Assembly: GCF_001280505.1 (NCBI RefSeq)
Contig: NZ_LBIO01000060.1
Span: 1 to 46,930 of the forward strand
DNA: 46,930 nt
Origin: Mangrovimonas sp. TPBH4
GTDB taxonomy: Bacteria; Bacteroidota; Bacteroidia; Flavobacteriales; Flavobacteriaceae
Reading direction: 5' to 3'
The position numbers were made by a program, and so were the translations under genes. Below the pieces are notes generated by a model. That model saw only the letters and a list, made by a program, of their open reading frames with translations, was not told the origin of the DNA and did no database searches. Below, piece after piece: positions 11,501 through 18,191 of the stretch (position 1 is its first letter; each line of letters opens with the position of its first letter).

Positions 11501-12309
11501 TTTCTTGGGCTATCGAAAATGATATTTTAAAGTACCAAAAAGGTGTTTATGGAATAGAAGAGCAGTTTTTTCAGAATAAAGCCTATTTGAATTGGTTGGA
11601 TGAATTGATTTCAGAAATAAATACTGTTGATCCCGATCGGCCACTTTCTGTGACGGTTACTGTTAATAATGAAGGTCTCAGAAGTTTGGAAAAACTTGAA
11701 CAGGAACTCCGAAGTGATTTTATGATTGGGTTACATGTGGTAAATAGCGACTATTATGCACCCATGACCAATTATTTGGCAGAGAATGATATGGATTTCT
11801 TAATTTCTGATATCGAGGTTAAAAGTCTAATGAGATTAAAACCTAAGGAAACCTCAGTTTGCCTTTCGGAATGGCAGGATAGATTTGAGGTGAACAGAGT
11901 TACCTTTGATGGTTTGGTTGATAGAATGGGAGGATTTAAAAAGGAGTATTTTGACTATGTTAGCTATACCAGTTTAAATGCAAATTCCCAAAAAGCACCA
12001 ACAGTAAAAGTTTTAAAACCCTATAAAATTTTAACTCCTGGATATGATTTCACTTATAGTGCTATGGAATATGATGACAGTTTAGGTTGGCACGTTCCAG
12101 ATGAAGGTGATCACCCTTCGGAATTTGAGTGGTCGTTGGTAAAAACCAATTCCAAAGGCGATTTTTTAACCATTAACAGTGTAGGGAGCTCCCAAAAGGT
12201 GGATATTGAAATGCCAAGAAATTACAACGATTATAGACTTCTGCTTACCGTAAAGCGAGGAGAAATTTTGTATAACTATTTAACGCGGTTGGATTACAAA
12301 AATGAATAA
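8572..12309 (+). CDS. Processive GT2 glycan synthase fused to GH26-like and second TIM-barrel modules
   Basis: A 1245-residue membrane protein. Two helices (about 14-32 and 40-60) precede a cytoplasmic cellulose-synthase-like GT2 domain with the full processive signature: Asp117 (CDEEGN), DPDH at 165-168, SED at 254-256 and QQLKW at 292-296. Further membrane helices run to about 530; the last is preceded by a Lys/Arg-rich loop, so the remainder should be periplasmic. Residues about 545-855 resemble GH26: RFAHEFDNPFYPW with acid/base Glu668, a YPGDHYVDWVGV strand, and VMISEFG with nucleophile Glu773. Residues about 870-1190 form another clan GH-A-like barrel, where the acid/base site reads WAIEND (979-984) instead of WxxGNE while SEW (Glu1100) remains. 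A short beta domain ends the protein. No PilZ domain is present. It is inferred to polymerise and trim one beta-glycan; the sugar is unknown. Confidence 0.88.
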   Translation: MQIEAPNKKEKRNLRLLIVIGVISILNFLYWFFKPDLVENKFLFVLLTCVILFDVFRIIYIWYHYWDLSVPEKPKLTKGFHVDVFTTFCPGEPIEMVEKTLLAICNMEVPHTTYLCDEEGNTRLKAFCQAHGIIHVTRDNRKDAKAGNINNALKQATGDICIILDPDHIPESNFIAETLPYFEDEEIGFVQTVQGYYNQDESLVAKGAAEQTYLFYGPLMMTMNSYGTVNAIGANCVFRREALDSIGGHATGLSEDMHTSMQLYAKGWKSVYLPKMLTKGLVPSSLEAYYKQQLKWARGTFELLVSVYPKLFSKFTWRQKLHFGILPLHYLTGFIYLFCMLIPIWALFFSTSPWKGNIYNFGFITLPVICSLIGIRMYVQKWLVKREERGVHFIAGLLMHSAWWVYILGTVYTLIRKKVPYIATPKSNSSKTNFRLVLPNLIFGALSIIAIIYGLQRDFTPFSIFMSCYALYNAFDMFYTLAFAYGGSVKRKAQDQSLISRFNSKIFSIWQKTAVPVMMLLVLASGFLLFQSERIKLRGFSATIQTEKEPYKMLGAFVPKKDTGFTELEEASQFSAELGSTLDIISFYVAWDKKETDISQSYLDSIYTQNAIPMITWEPWIHTFEKDSLQEKNVFQLINEGEFDSYISQFAVKLRELKHPVYLRFAHEFDNPFYPWYNDGEKAAEEYKRAWRHVYLKFMEAYASNVIWVWNPWKADNIKAFYPGDHYVDWVGVNVLNYDVDSISDESKSFKMMFDPFHMELEEVCDKPVMISEFGSLGSEENKRRWINSAFRCLRGEFDEIKAIVFFNSSLDDNHPEGYEANETFDWSIKGSKVAYKHFKPRNTLDVKLGTTGLNKLNLKHSNEENSNRDFMLNTSQGVNIKKGQNWKTDYHVLTRERLEEDFAEMKALGINTIKFMENDTYDYNLLNISSEYDLNVVYSFFIPEQIDFLKDSLATKNLKKHIIEKIQERKENSHVVSWAIENDILKYQKGVYGIEEQFFQNKAYLNWLDELISEINTVDPDRPLSVTVTVNNEGLRSLEKLEQELRSDFMIGLHVVNSDYYAPMTNYLAENDMDFLISDIEVKSLMRLKPKETSVCLSEWQDRFEVNRVTFDGLVDRMGGFKKEYFDYVSYTSLNANSQKAPTVKVLKPYKILTPGYDFTYSAMEYDDSLGWHVPDEGDHPSEFEWSLVKTNSKGDFLTINSVGSSQKVDIEMPRNYNDYRLLLTVKRGEILYNYLTRLDYKNE

Positions 12310-12314
12310 AAACA

Positions 12315-12355
12315 AAAGCCATATCATTGTAGATTAACTACCTTGACATGGCTTT
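12315..12355 (+). terminator. Possible terminator of the glycosidase-synthase operon
   Basis: 8-bp arms AAAGCCAT and ATGGCTTT (12315-12322 and 12348-12355) enclose a GTAG/CTAC inner stem, starting six bases past the stop. The T-run is poor, so it is a weak call. Confidence 0.4.
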
Positions 12356-12627
12356 CTGAAACAGTTACTGCGTGACCTAATTAACATACTGTTAAATCAG
12401 CCGACTAGAACTCACGCTCTCATCGTCCTTTTCAATTCAAGTTTCACTGTTTCAATGAAACACTTACTAACTTTCAAAATGTATTGCCGTGTTAATAAAT
12501 GTTTCAATTGTTTTTCTTGATGTATAACTATAAAAGGATTATACATTGTTTCCTACCTAAACAATCACTTTCGCTTTTGTTTCCTTTGGAAACTTTCAAT
12601 TTTACTAGTTATTGACTGTTTGCACAT

Positions 12628-12788
12628 TCAGTACTTTTTAAAATATCATGGTTTATAAAAACCTCGAAAAACAATTTATAAAGAACGTTGTCTTTATACG
12701 TTTCATATAAATTCAAATTTAAACCATTTGAAACCAACCAAAAAGCTGTTATTAAAACGTTATACTAATATACGACAAAAAGTACTGA
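12628..12788. repeat. 12-bp perfect inverted repeat, 137-bp interior
   Basis: TCAGTACTTTTT (12628-12639) is the exact reverse complement of AAAAAGTACTGA (12777-12788). No flanking target duplication is visible. It could close a long RNA stem or be ends of a miniature-element relic. Confidence 0.5.
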
Positions 12789-12853
12789 TTTCAAAGAGAT
12801 TAGATCTCTAGTTGATAACTTGTAATCAACTTGAGTTGTTCACATCAGTTCAT

Positions 12854-12881
12854 AAAAAAAGCCTTGAAAATTCAAGGCTTT
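12854..12881 (-). terminator. Intrinsic terminator of rplS
   Basis: GCCTTGA and TCAAGGC arms, extended by A:T pairs, are followed on the minus strand by a run of seven U. It lies 23 bases past the rplS stop. Confidence 0.85.
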
Positions 12882-12903
12882 GTATTGTAAGTAGATTAAA
12901 AAA

Positions 12904-13254
12904 TTATTTTCTAACCTCTTTAATTCTAGCTTTCTTACCTGTAAGACCTCTAAAGTAGAAGATTCTTGCACGTCTAACTTTACCTCTTTTGTTAACTTCA
13001 ATTTTTTGAAGCGCCGGCAAGTTAATTGGGAAAATACGCTCTACACCAATTGTTCCAGACATTTTTCTGATGGTGAAAGTCTCAGAGCTTCCAGAACCTT
13101 TACGTTGCAATACAACACCTTTAAAGAACTGTGTACGTGTTTTAGCACCCTCTTTAATTTCGTAGTAAACAGTGATAGTATCACCAGCTCCAAACTCAGG
13201 GAAATCTTTTTTTGTTACAAATTCGTCTTGTACAAATTTTACTAAAGAATTCAT
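12904..13254 (-). CDS. rplS: 50S ribosomal protein L19
   Basis: A 116-residue L19 at the small-subunit interface of the 50S. Family landmarks are FGAGDTITVYYEIKEG near residues 21-36, RTQFFKGVVLQRKGSG, TFTIRKMSGTIGVERIFP and the basic C-terminal KVRRARIFYFRGLTGKKARI. Length is normal for the family. It lies downstream of trmD, an association seen in many bacteria, but has its own TATTTTTG -7 element at 13329-13336. That gives a leader of roughly 65-70 bases containing two small hairpins. A strong terminator follows. Confidence 0.99.
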   Translation of the reverse strand: MNSLVKFVQDEFVTKKDFPEFGAGDTITVYYEIKEGAKTRTQFFKGVVLQRKGSGSSETFTIRKMSGTIGVERIFPINLPALQKIEVNKRGKVRRARIFYFRGLTGKKARIKEVRK

Positions 13255-13328
13255 TTCTTTTTAATTTAAATGGTTATGTCCAAACCAACATTCACGGATA
13301 TCGCCAGAGGTTAATCTGAAATTGGCTG
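13255..13328 (-). ncRNA. Structured 5' leader of rplS (candidate L19 autoregulatory leader)
   Basis: Between the promoter element and the ATG, the transcript can form TGGTT/AACCA (13271-13275 with 13283-13287, 7-base loop) and CAGA/TCTG (13305-13308 with 13315-13318, 6-base loop). I recall L19 leader motifs reported for Flavobacteria; whether this is that motif needs a covariance-model match. Confidence 0.4.
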
Positions 13329-13336
13329 CAAAAATA
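13329..13336 (-). promoter_or_regulatory. -7 promoter element (TATTTTTG) of rplS
   Basis: A perfect TAnnTTTG on the minus strand, 74 bases upstream of the rplS ATG, implying that rplS is transcribed separately from trmD. Confidence 0.55.
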
Positions 13337-13386
13337 GTGAATAATTAATTATTTACAACGAAAAGTAAAGTTTTTTTACATGAAAA

Positions 13387-14064
13387 CTAGTCGTCTAGCA
13401 AATCCGGGCGACGTTCCTTGGTTCTAAGATACGCTTGCTCTTCACGCCATTTTTCGATTTCTGGGAAATTACCACTGAACAATATTTCAGGGACATCCAT
13501 GCCTTGGTAACTTCTTGGCCTTGTATAGATAGGTGGGGCCAACAGATTATCCTGGAAAGAATCGGTTAGGGCAGAGGTCTCGTTTCCAAGTACGCCAGGG
13601 ATCAATCTTATCACGGCATCGCAAAGTACCGCTGCACCCAATTCACCTCCAGAGAGTACATAGTCCCCAATAGAAATTTCCTTGGTTATAAATTTGTCGC
13701 GTACGCGTTGGTCCACGCCTTTGTAATGTCCACATAAAATGATGATGTTCCCCTTTAGGGACAATTGGTTGGCAATGCCTTGTTTTAAGCGTTCACCATC
13801 TGGCGTCATATAGATAATCTCGTCGTAATCGCGTTCCGATTGTAGTTTGGTAATGCACTTATCTATGGGCTCAATGAGCATTACCATGCCTGCACCGCCA
13901 CCAAATTGATAATCATCTACTGTTTTGTAATTGTCGGATGTGTAATCTCTCAAGTTGTGAAAATGAACTTCCACCAAATTGGCTTCTATGGCTCGTTTTA
14001 GTATGGAAGCTTCAAAAGGACTTTTGAGCAATTCTGGTAATACAGTGATGATATCTATACGCAT
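13387..14064 (-). CDS. trmD: tRNA (guanine-N1)-methyltransferase TrmD
   Basis: SAM-dependent SPOUT-class enzyme that makes m1G37 in tRNAs to prevent +1 frameshifting. Start chosen at 14064, where [13 protein letters not shown] aligns with the family N-terminus; the reading frame continues seven codons upstream to 14085. At 225 residues it has normal length. Visible signatures are [28 protein letters not shown] and the trefoil-knot stretch [12 protein letters not shown], followed by the flexible linker and the C-terminal [12 protein letters not shown] region. A near-consensus CATCTTTG at 14083-14090 may be the -7 element. rplS lies downstream, separated by 132 bases. Confidence 0.98.
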   Translation of the reverse strand: MRIDIITVLPELLKSPFEASILKRAIEANLVEVHFHNLRDYTSDNYKTVDDYQFGGGAGMVMLIEPIDKCITKLQSERDYDEIIYMTPDGERLKQGIANQLSLKGNIIILCGHYKGVDQRVRDKFITKEISIGDYVLSGGELGAAVLCDAVIRLIPGVLGNETSALTDSFQDNLLAPPIYTRPRSYQGMDVPEILFSGNFPEIEKWREEQAYLRTKERRPDLLDD

Positions 14065-14150
14065 GATCAAAATTATGAACTGCAAAGATGTGAAAAAGTA
14101 AGCACTTGGTCATAAGGCTTTGCACTTTTTTAGCATATGCCCAATCATGT

Positions 14151-14187
14151 GAAAAAGAAAAGCCCCTGCAGAAGATACAGAGGCTTT
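14151..14187 (-). terminator. Intrinsic terminator after the coiled-coil membrane protein gene
   Basis: AAAGCC-CTG and CAG-GGCTTT arms (14159-14168 and 14178-14187, one C/A mismatch) are followed on the minus strand by a U-rich tract. It separates this gene from trmD. Confidence 0.7.
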
Positions 14188-14208
14188 GAGTATTGTAAGA
14201 GGCAGTAA

Positions 14209-14817
14209 TTAGCCGTTCTTTTGTTTGTTGATTTCGTCCTGTAATTGACGTCTTACTTTTTGCTCGCGCTCCAAGGCATTGCGACGGTGCTCTTCAAATT
14301 CTTCTTCAGTTTCAGCTAACGCTTGTTTGGCCTGCTTGGTCACGGCATTACTGTTGTTGAATTTATAGATAAAGAACAATAAGAAAGCAAAAAGCCCACC
14401 AATAATGCTCCATAAAAGGGTACTGTAATTTCCTTTACTCATTTGGATTCCAAAAAGAGACATACTGTCTTTTTCAAGATTTGTAGCATCCAAGGTTTCT
14501 TGAGTGTTGGTTAGATTGCTTTTTAAACTAGCTATTTCCACGGCTTGTGAGTCTACTACAACTTGAGTATCTGCCAAATCTTTATGTACGGCTTTCAACG
14601 AATCCAAGGTGTGTGACTTTAACGTGTAGAGCCACGCTCTTTTAATTACCTTGTAATCTTGATAATTGTTTGATTTTTGAATCACGTACTCAAACTGGTT
14701 GTCAATAGTACCAGAGTTTAGTGAAAGTTGGTCATCGTTGCTAGATTCTTGGGCTTGTGTTGTGGAAAAACTTAATAGGAAAATTGAGGAAAAAAATACA
14801 GTTTTTAAAATATTCAT
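14209..14817 (-). CDS. Secreted or anchored coiled-coil membrane protein, function unknown
   Basis: A 202-residue protein: signal peptide (1-22, ending TQA), a soluble stretch, a coiled coil (about 68-118, heptad-like DSLKAVHKDLADTQ and EIASLKSNLTNTQ), a membrane helix (133-151, SIIGGLFAFLLFFIY) and a second highly charged coiled coil (160-199, ETEEEFEEHRRNALEREQKV). Similar flavobacterial proteins beside trmD are, as I recall, sometimes named tRNA methyltransferase. Nothing here supports that: no SAM or SPOUT motif is present, and the layout is that of an inner-membrane scaffold with one coiled coil on each side. It has its own terminator. Confidence 0.75.
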   Translation of the reverse strand: MNILKTVFFSSIFLLSFSTTQAQESSNDDQLSLNSGTIDNQFEYVIQKSNNYQDYKVIKRAWLYTLKSHTLDSLKAVHKDLADTQVVVDSQAVEIASLKSNLTNTQETLDATNLEKDSMSLFGIQMSKGNYSTLLWSIIGGLFAFLLFFIYKFNNSNAVTKQAKQALAETEEEFEEHRRNALEREQKVRRQLQDEINKQKNG

Positions 14818-14947
14818 TTGAGCTAGATTAAATTACTTATAGTTAATCGGGGGGCAATATAATAATTTCTGTTGATGTAAAGCTTTATTTTATGCCAATA
14901 GCCCCAGTTTTGGTGGAGCTATTGGTATATACGAAGCAAATGAAGTT

Positions 14948-15691
14948 TTAGATGTTTATTGAACTCAATTCTGTGATGTCTTGAATATCGGTGGAATTTA
15001 AACTGTATTGATATAAACCATTTTCACCTATTAAAATAAGCAGATCTTGATGAATGATAACGTCAAAAGCATTTCTGTTGATGGAATTCACTAAGGTTGA
15101 ATTTTCAGGATCAGACACATCAAAGATCTTGACTTCATCATCGCATACAAATAAATAGTCGCCGTAAAGCCCTAAACCGATTGGTTGGGTTAAATTTCTA
15201 GAAGAAATAAGCACTGGATTTACAATATCCGTAACATCATATATTTCCAATACGTTAATGGTGTTGCCACAACCAATGTCGGCATGAAGCGTCACAAAGG
15301 CATGGGTGTCATTGGCAACTACTGGATCACAAGCCGTAAAATGCTGGACATCCGAAAGGTATTCCGGTAGCTCAGGATTCTGTACACTGTAAATATACAT
15401 ACCGTTTCTAGAACCTATATATAAGTAGTCCTGATAGGCAAATAGGGTTTCAATGTTAAAACCAATAGGGACGGAATTGACCTCTACCGGATTGGAAAGG
15501 TTGGTAATATTAAAAACGTGTAAACCGTAGAGGTCTACCGTATAAAGGTAGTCACCTTTTACAATAAATCTGGCCAAGGAGCCTCCTTGACCTGACTCTG
15601 TAAATCCGGAATCTTGAGAGGAAACACCGCTGTCGGTACTACAAGAAACTATAAGTAAACAAGCAAATATTAGTGAGATATATGTTTTCAT
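14948..15691 (-). CDS. LVIVD-repeat lipoprotein
   Basis: A 247-residue protein with a lipoprotein signal peptide (LLIVSC, lipidated Cys at 17) and repeating blades of the form xGDYLYTVDLYGLHVFNITNxxNPV, YLYIGSRNGMYIYSV and YLFVCDDEVKIFDVSDPENS. These match the LVIVD repeat family, predicted beta-propellers common in Bacteroidota surface lipoproteins. The start of the mature part is rich in Ser and Gly, as in surface-exposed flavobacterial lipoproteins. It lies four bases downstream of another lipoprotein of the same kind, so they are co-transcribed. The ligand is unknown. Confidence 0.8.
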   Translation of the reverse strand: MKTYISLIFACLLIVSCSTDSGVSSQDSGFTESGQGGSLARFIVKGDYLYTVDLYGLHVFNITNLSNPVEVNSVPIGFNIETLFAYQDYLYIGSRNGMYIYSVQNPELPEYLSDVQHFTACDPVVANDTHAFVTLHADIGCGNTINVLEIYDVTDIVNPVLISSRNLTQPIGLGLYGDYLFVCDDEVKIFDVSDPENSTLVNSINRNAFDVIIHQDLLILIGENGLYQYSLNSTDIQDITELSSINI

Positions 15692-15695
15692 GTTA

Positions 15696-16208
15696 TTAGT
15701 CGTTTAAAACCCAGTTTATAATTATGTCATCTTCTTGCAAATTGTAGTATTCAAAACCATCAGGGGAGAACAATTGCGGAAATGTATTGGAAATACGTTT
15801 GGTAACCGTTACTGTTTCCGTTTCAAAATTTGGTTGAATGGCAACAAGGTCTGTAGCATTGTTAACATACAAAATGTCGCCTTTTATGGCGAGGTCTGAA
15901 GATCCTAAAACTTTGATAAACCCGATGTTTATTGGGTTTTCAGGGTTTGAATTGTCAAAAATGTGAAAGCCTTCGTTCTTTTCGTTAATAAACAGGAAGT
16001 TATCCTTGACATAAATTTTACCGGAATTCACGATACTTTTTGGAGATTCCAGAGTAGTGGAAGCTTCAAACTCACTTCGCTCCATAATCACGGGAGTGTA
16101 TAGGGAGGATGGCATAGGTTCTATAAAAACGTCATCGTCATATCCCTCCAGACATGCTAGTAAGGACAGGGCGAATAAGGAAGCTAATAGTACGTTTTTT
16201 GTTTTCAT
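15696..16208 (-). CDS. Lipoprotein with short LVIVD-like propeller segment
   Basis: A 170-residue protein with a lipoprotein signal (SLLAC, Cys at 19). One clear LVIVD-like blade (GKIYVKDNFLFINEKNEGFH then IFDNSNPENPINIG) and a second partial one (LAIKGDILYVNNATDLVAI) are visible. At 170 residues it is too short for a full propeller. It may complete a structure with the product of the next gene, four bases downstream, or be a shortened relative. No function can be assigned. No consensus -7 element was seen upstream. Confidence 0.75.
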   Translation of the reverse strand: MKTKNVLLASLFALSLLACLEGYDDDVFIEPMPSSLYTPVIMERSEFEASTTLESPKSIVNSGKIYVKDNFLFINEKNEGFHIFDNSNPENPINIGFIKVLGSSDLAIKGDILYVNNATDLVAIQPNFETETVTVTKRISNTFPQLFSPDGFEYYNLQEDDIIINWVLND

Positions 16209-16339
16209 ATTTTAATAGATTGGTTGTTTTGTAAATAGATGCAGTTTAAGTTAAAAGGTTGCTTTGTCTCTAGCAAAAAACAACAAGTTTTATGGAATTT
16301 ATATGTTTATCCCTATATTGTGCTCAAAAATAAATACCG

Positions 16340-16522
16340 ATGACAGGACAGAATATTACCCTATCTTACTTGTTTAGTGCCGTTGCACTATTTTCGATTT
16401 TATATTTCTATATGAATATCGAACTGCTCACTTCAATTTACACCGCAGTGTTTGTATTTGTTATTCCAAGAGTGTTCCGTTTATTGTTAGATAAACCAAA
16501 GAAAAGGGGAGGCACTGTATAG
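16340..16522 (+). CDS. Small two-helix membrane protein
   Basis: A 60-residue ORF with two hydrophobic helices (about 7-25 and 28-46) and a basic tail, DKPKKRGG. It lies alone on the plus strand between divergent lipoprotein genes and convergent gap. A TATATTGT-like sequence upstream loosely resembles a -7 element. The strong bidirectional hairpin just after it supports a real transcript. Family and function are unknown; moderate confidence that it is translated. Confidence 0.55.
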   Translation: MTGQNITLSYLFSAVALFSILYFYMNIELLTSIYTAVFVFVIPRVFRLLLDKPKKRGGTV

Positions 16523-16541
16523 CAAATTCATAATAGTAAAT

Positions 16542-16575
16542 AAAAAAGAGCGGATTCGTTTGGAATCCGCTCTTT
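16542..16575. terminator. Bidirectional terminator between small ORF and gap
   Basis: Perfect 13-bp arms (16545-16557 and 16563-16575) around a 5-base loop, with an A-run on the left giving a U-run for the minus-strand gap transcript. Confidence 0.9.
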
Positions 16576-16596
16576 CAGTTTATAGTTGAAAATCTA

Positions 16597-18042
16597 CTAA
16601 TAGTAAGTATAGCGTCTAACTTTGGCAATGTATTTGGCCAATCTGATAACTTGGTGGCTATAGCCATATTCGTTATCATACCAAATATACAATACCACGT
16701 TTTTGCCATCTGGTCTTACAATGGTAGCTTTACTGTCATAGATGGATGGCGCAGAACTTCCAACAATATCGCTGGATACCAATTCGTCGCTCATCTCATA
16801 TTTTATCTGTTCAACCAAGTCTCCTTCCAAGGCATATTTTTTCATGATGGTGTTCATGCTTTTTACGGAAGTTTCCTTTTCTAGATTCAAATTTAAAATA
16901 GCCAAAGAACCATTAGGAACAGGGACTCTAATGGCGTTGGAAGTTAATTTACCTTCCAATGCAGGTAAAGCTTTTGCCACGGCACTTCCTGCCCCAGTTT
17001 CGGTTATTACCATGTTCAATCCTGCAGCACGACCCCGACGGTATTTTTTATGAAAATTGTCTACCAAGTTTTGATCGTTGGTGTAGGCATGGATAGTTTC
17101 CAAGTGTCCATTTACCACTCCATAAGTATCCTCAATGGCCTTTAAAACTGGGGTAATGGCATTGGTTGTACAGGAAGCGGCAGAGAAAATCTTTACTTTG
17201 TCAGGGTCGTTATCCAAATGGTTCACACCATGCACAATGTTTGGAACACCTTTGCCAGGTGCCGTCAATAGTACTTTATCCGCTCCTTTAGATTTCAAAT
17301 GCCTGCTAAGGGCTTCTTTATCTCTAAAGGCACCTGTGTTGTCAATAATCAATGCATTTTTAATTCCATAAGCTGTATAATCAATCTCTTCCGGAGCATT
17401 GGCCGATATGATATTTACAGTGGTACCGTTAATAATTAGGGCATTGTTTTTAATATCTGTAGATACCGTTCCTGAAAAATCACCATGAACGGAATCGTTG
17501 CGTAAAAGAGAGGCTCTTTTTTCTAAAACAGTCTCGTTTATGGCACCACGCGTTACAATGGCTCTTAAACGCAATTGACTTCCTTTCCCTGTTTTAGACA
17601 TTAATTCTCTGGCTACCAAACGGCCTATTCTTCCAAAGCCATAAAGTACCACGTCCTTAGGTTTAATGGAGTGGTTGTTGTAGGCATCTTTTAGTTTGTT
17701 GGCTACAAAATCGGCGGCGCTATATTTTTGGTCCTCTAAATGAAATTCATAGGTTAGTTTTCCAATGTCCAATTTGGCAGGTGGTAAGTCTAAATTTTTG
17801 ATGGCTTGAGCGATTTCAACCGAATCAAAAATGGAAATAGGCTTTTGAACAAACTCTCCAGCGTATTCATGCAGGTTCAAGATTTCACTTACGTTTTTGT
17901 CGATAAGTTGGTTCCTGAACAGAACAAGCTCTATAGATTTGTCGTACCAAAGATCACTGACAATTTTTATAAACTCTACAGTGGCTCGTCGTCTATCTGC
18001 CTGAAAAGCTAATTCCTTTTCATAAGTACCGTTAAGACTCAT
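16597..18042 (-). CDS. gap: Glyceraldehyde-3-phosphate dehydrogenase, long form with N-terminal extension
   Basis: A 481-residue protein from ATG 18042. The frame runs open to 18126, but the promoter element at 18083-18090 lies inside that stretch and the upstream codons look non-coding. Residues 1 to about 130 are an extra domain not found in the 335-residue GAPDH. The NAD(P)-binding GFGRIGR follows at about 134, then the active site AASCTTNAI with Cys291 and the C-terminal WYDNEYGYSHQV. It interconverts glyceraldehyde-3-phosphate and 1,3-bisphosphoglycerate. Long forms like this occur in Bacteroidota; direction of use (glycolytic or gluconeogenic) and cofactor cannot be told here. Monocistronic. 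Confidence 0.93.
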   Translation of the reverse strand: MSLNGTYEKELAFQADRRRATVEFIKIVSDLWYDKSIELVLFRNQLIDKNVSEILNLHEYAGEFVQKPISIFDSVEIAQAIKNLDLPPAKLDIGKLTYEFHLEDQKYSAADFVANKLKDAYNNHSIKPKDVVLYGFGRIGRLVARELMSKTGKGSQLRLRAIVTRGAINETVLEKRASLLRNDSVHGDFSGTVSTDIKNNALIINGTTVNIISANAPEEIDYTAYGIKNALIIDNTGAFRDKEALSRHLKSKGADKVLLTAPGKGVPNIVHGVNHLDNDPDKVKIFSAASCTTNAITPVLKAIEDTYGVVNGHLETIHAYTNDQNLVDNFHKKYRRGRAAGLNMVITETGAGSAVAKALPALEGKLTSNAIRVPVPNGSLAILNLNLEKETSVKSMNTIMKKYALEGDLVEQIKYEMSDELVSSDIVGSSAPSIYDSKATIVRPDGKNVVLYIWYDNEYGYSHQVIRLAKYIAKVRRYTYY

Positions 18043-18082
18043 TTTTTTAATGTTTAGTGTGTTGTTGAAATTAAATTTTTGG

Positions 18083-18090
18083 CAAAAGTA
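18083..18090 (-). promoter_or_regulatory. -7 promoter element (TACTTTTG) of gap
   Basis: A perfect TAnnTTTG on the minus strand, 40 bases before ATG 18042. It decides against the longer start at 18126. Confidence 0.65.
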
Positions 18091-18126
18091 CATTATTTCA
18101 AACGTTTTCGTAATGTATTTTAACAA

Positions 18127-18168
18127 ATAAAAATCCCCTTACATAGCCTAAAACTATATAAGGGGATT
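18127..18168 (-). terminator. Intrinsic terminator of the HtrA protease gene
   Basis: AATCCCCTTA (18132-18141) and TAAGGGGATT (18159-18168) form a 10-bp stem. On the minus strand it is followed by U-rich sequence, 23 bases past the stop. Confidence 0.8.
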
Positions 18169-18191
18169 GTCATGTTTTTAAGGAATTTAAC

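Larger units (their letters stand above)
12310..12903. other. 594-bp gene-free, inverted-repeat-rich intergenic region
   Basis: Convergent 3' ends (the GT2-GH gene and rplS) are separated by 594 A+T-rich bases with no convincing ORF. Hairpin-forming repeats are at 12448-12462 (TGTTTC/GAAACA), 12520-12546 (8-bp arms), 12579-12593 (GTTTCC/GGAAAC), 12795-12809 (AGAGAT/ATCTCT) and 12810-12831 (AGTTGAT/ATCAACT). A 12-bp inverted repeat pairs 12628-12639 with 12777-12788. GTTTC/GAAAC words are frequent. It could hold a structured RNA or the remains of a lost element; neither is shown. Confidence 0.6.

Noticed and set aside
18043..18126. Longer N-terminus of GAPDH
   Set aside because: The extra 28 codons contain the -7 promoter element and have no GAPDH similarity.
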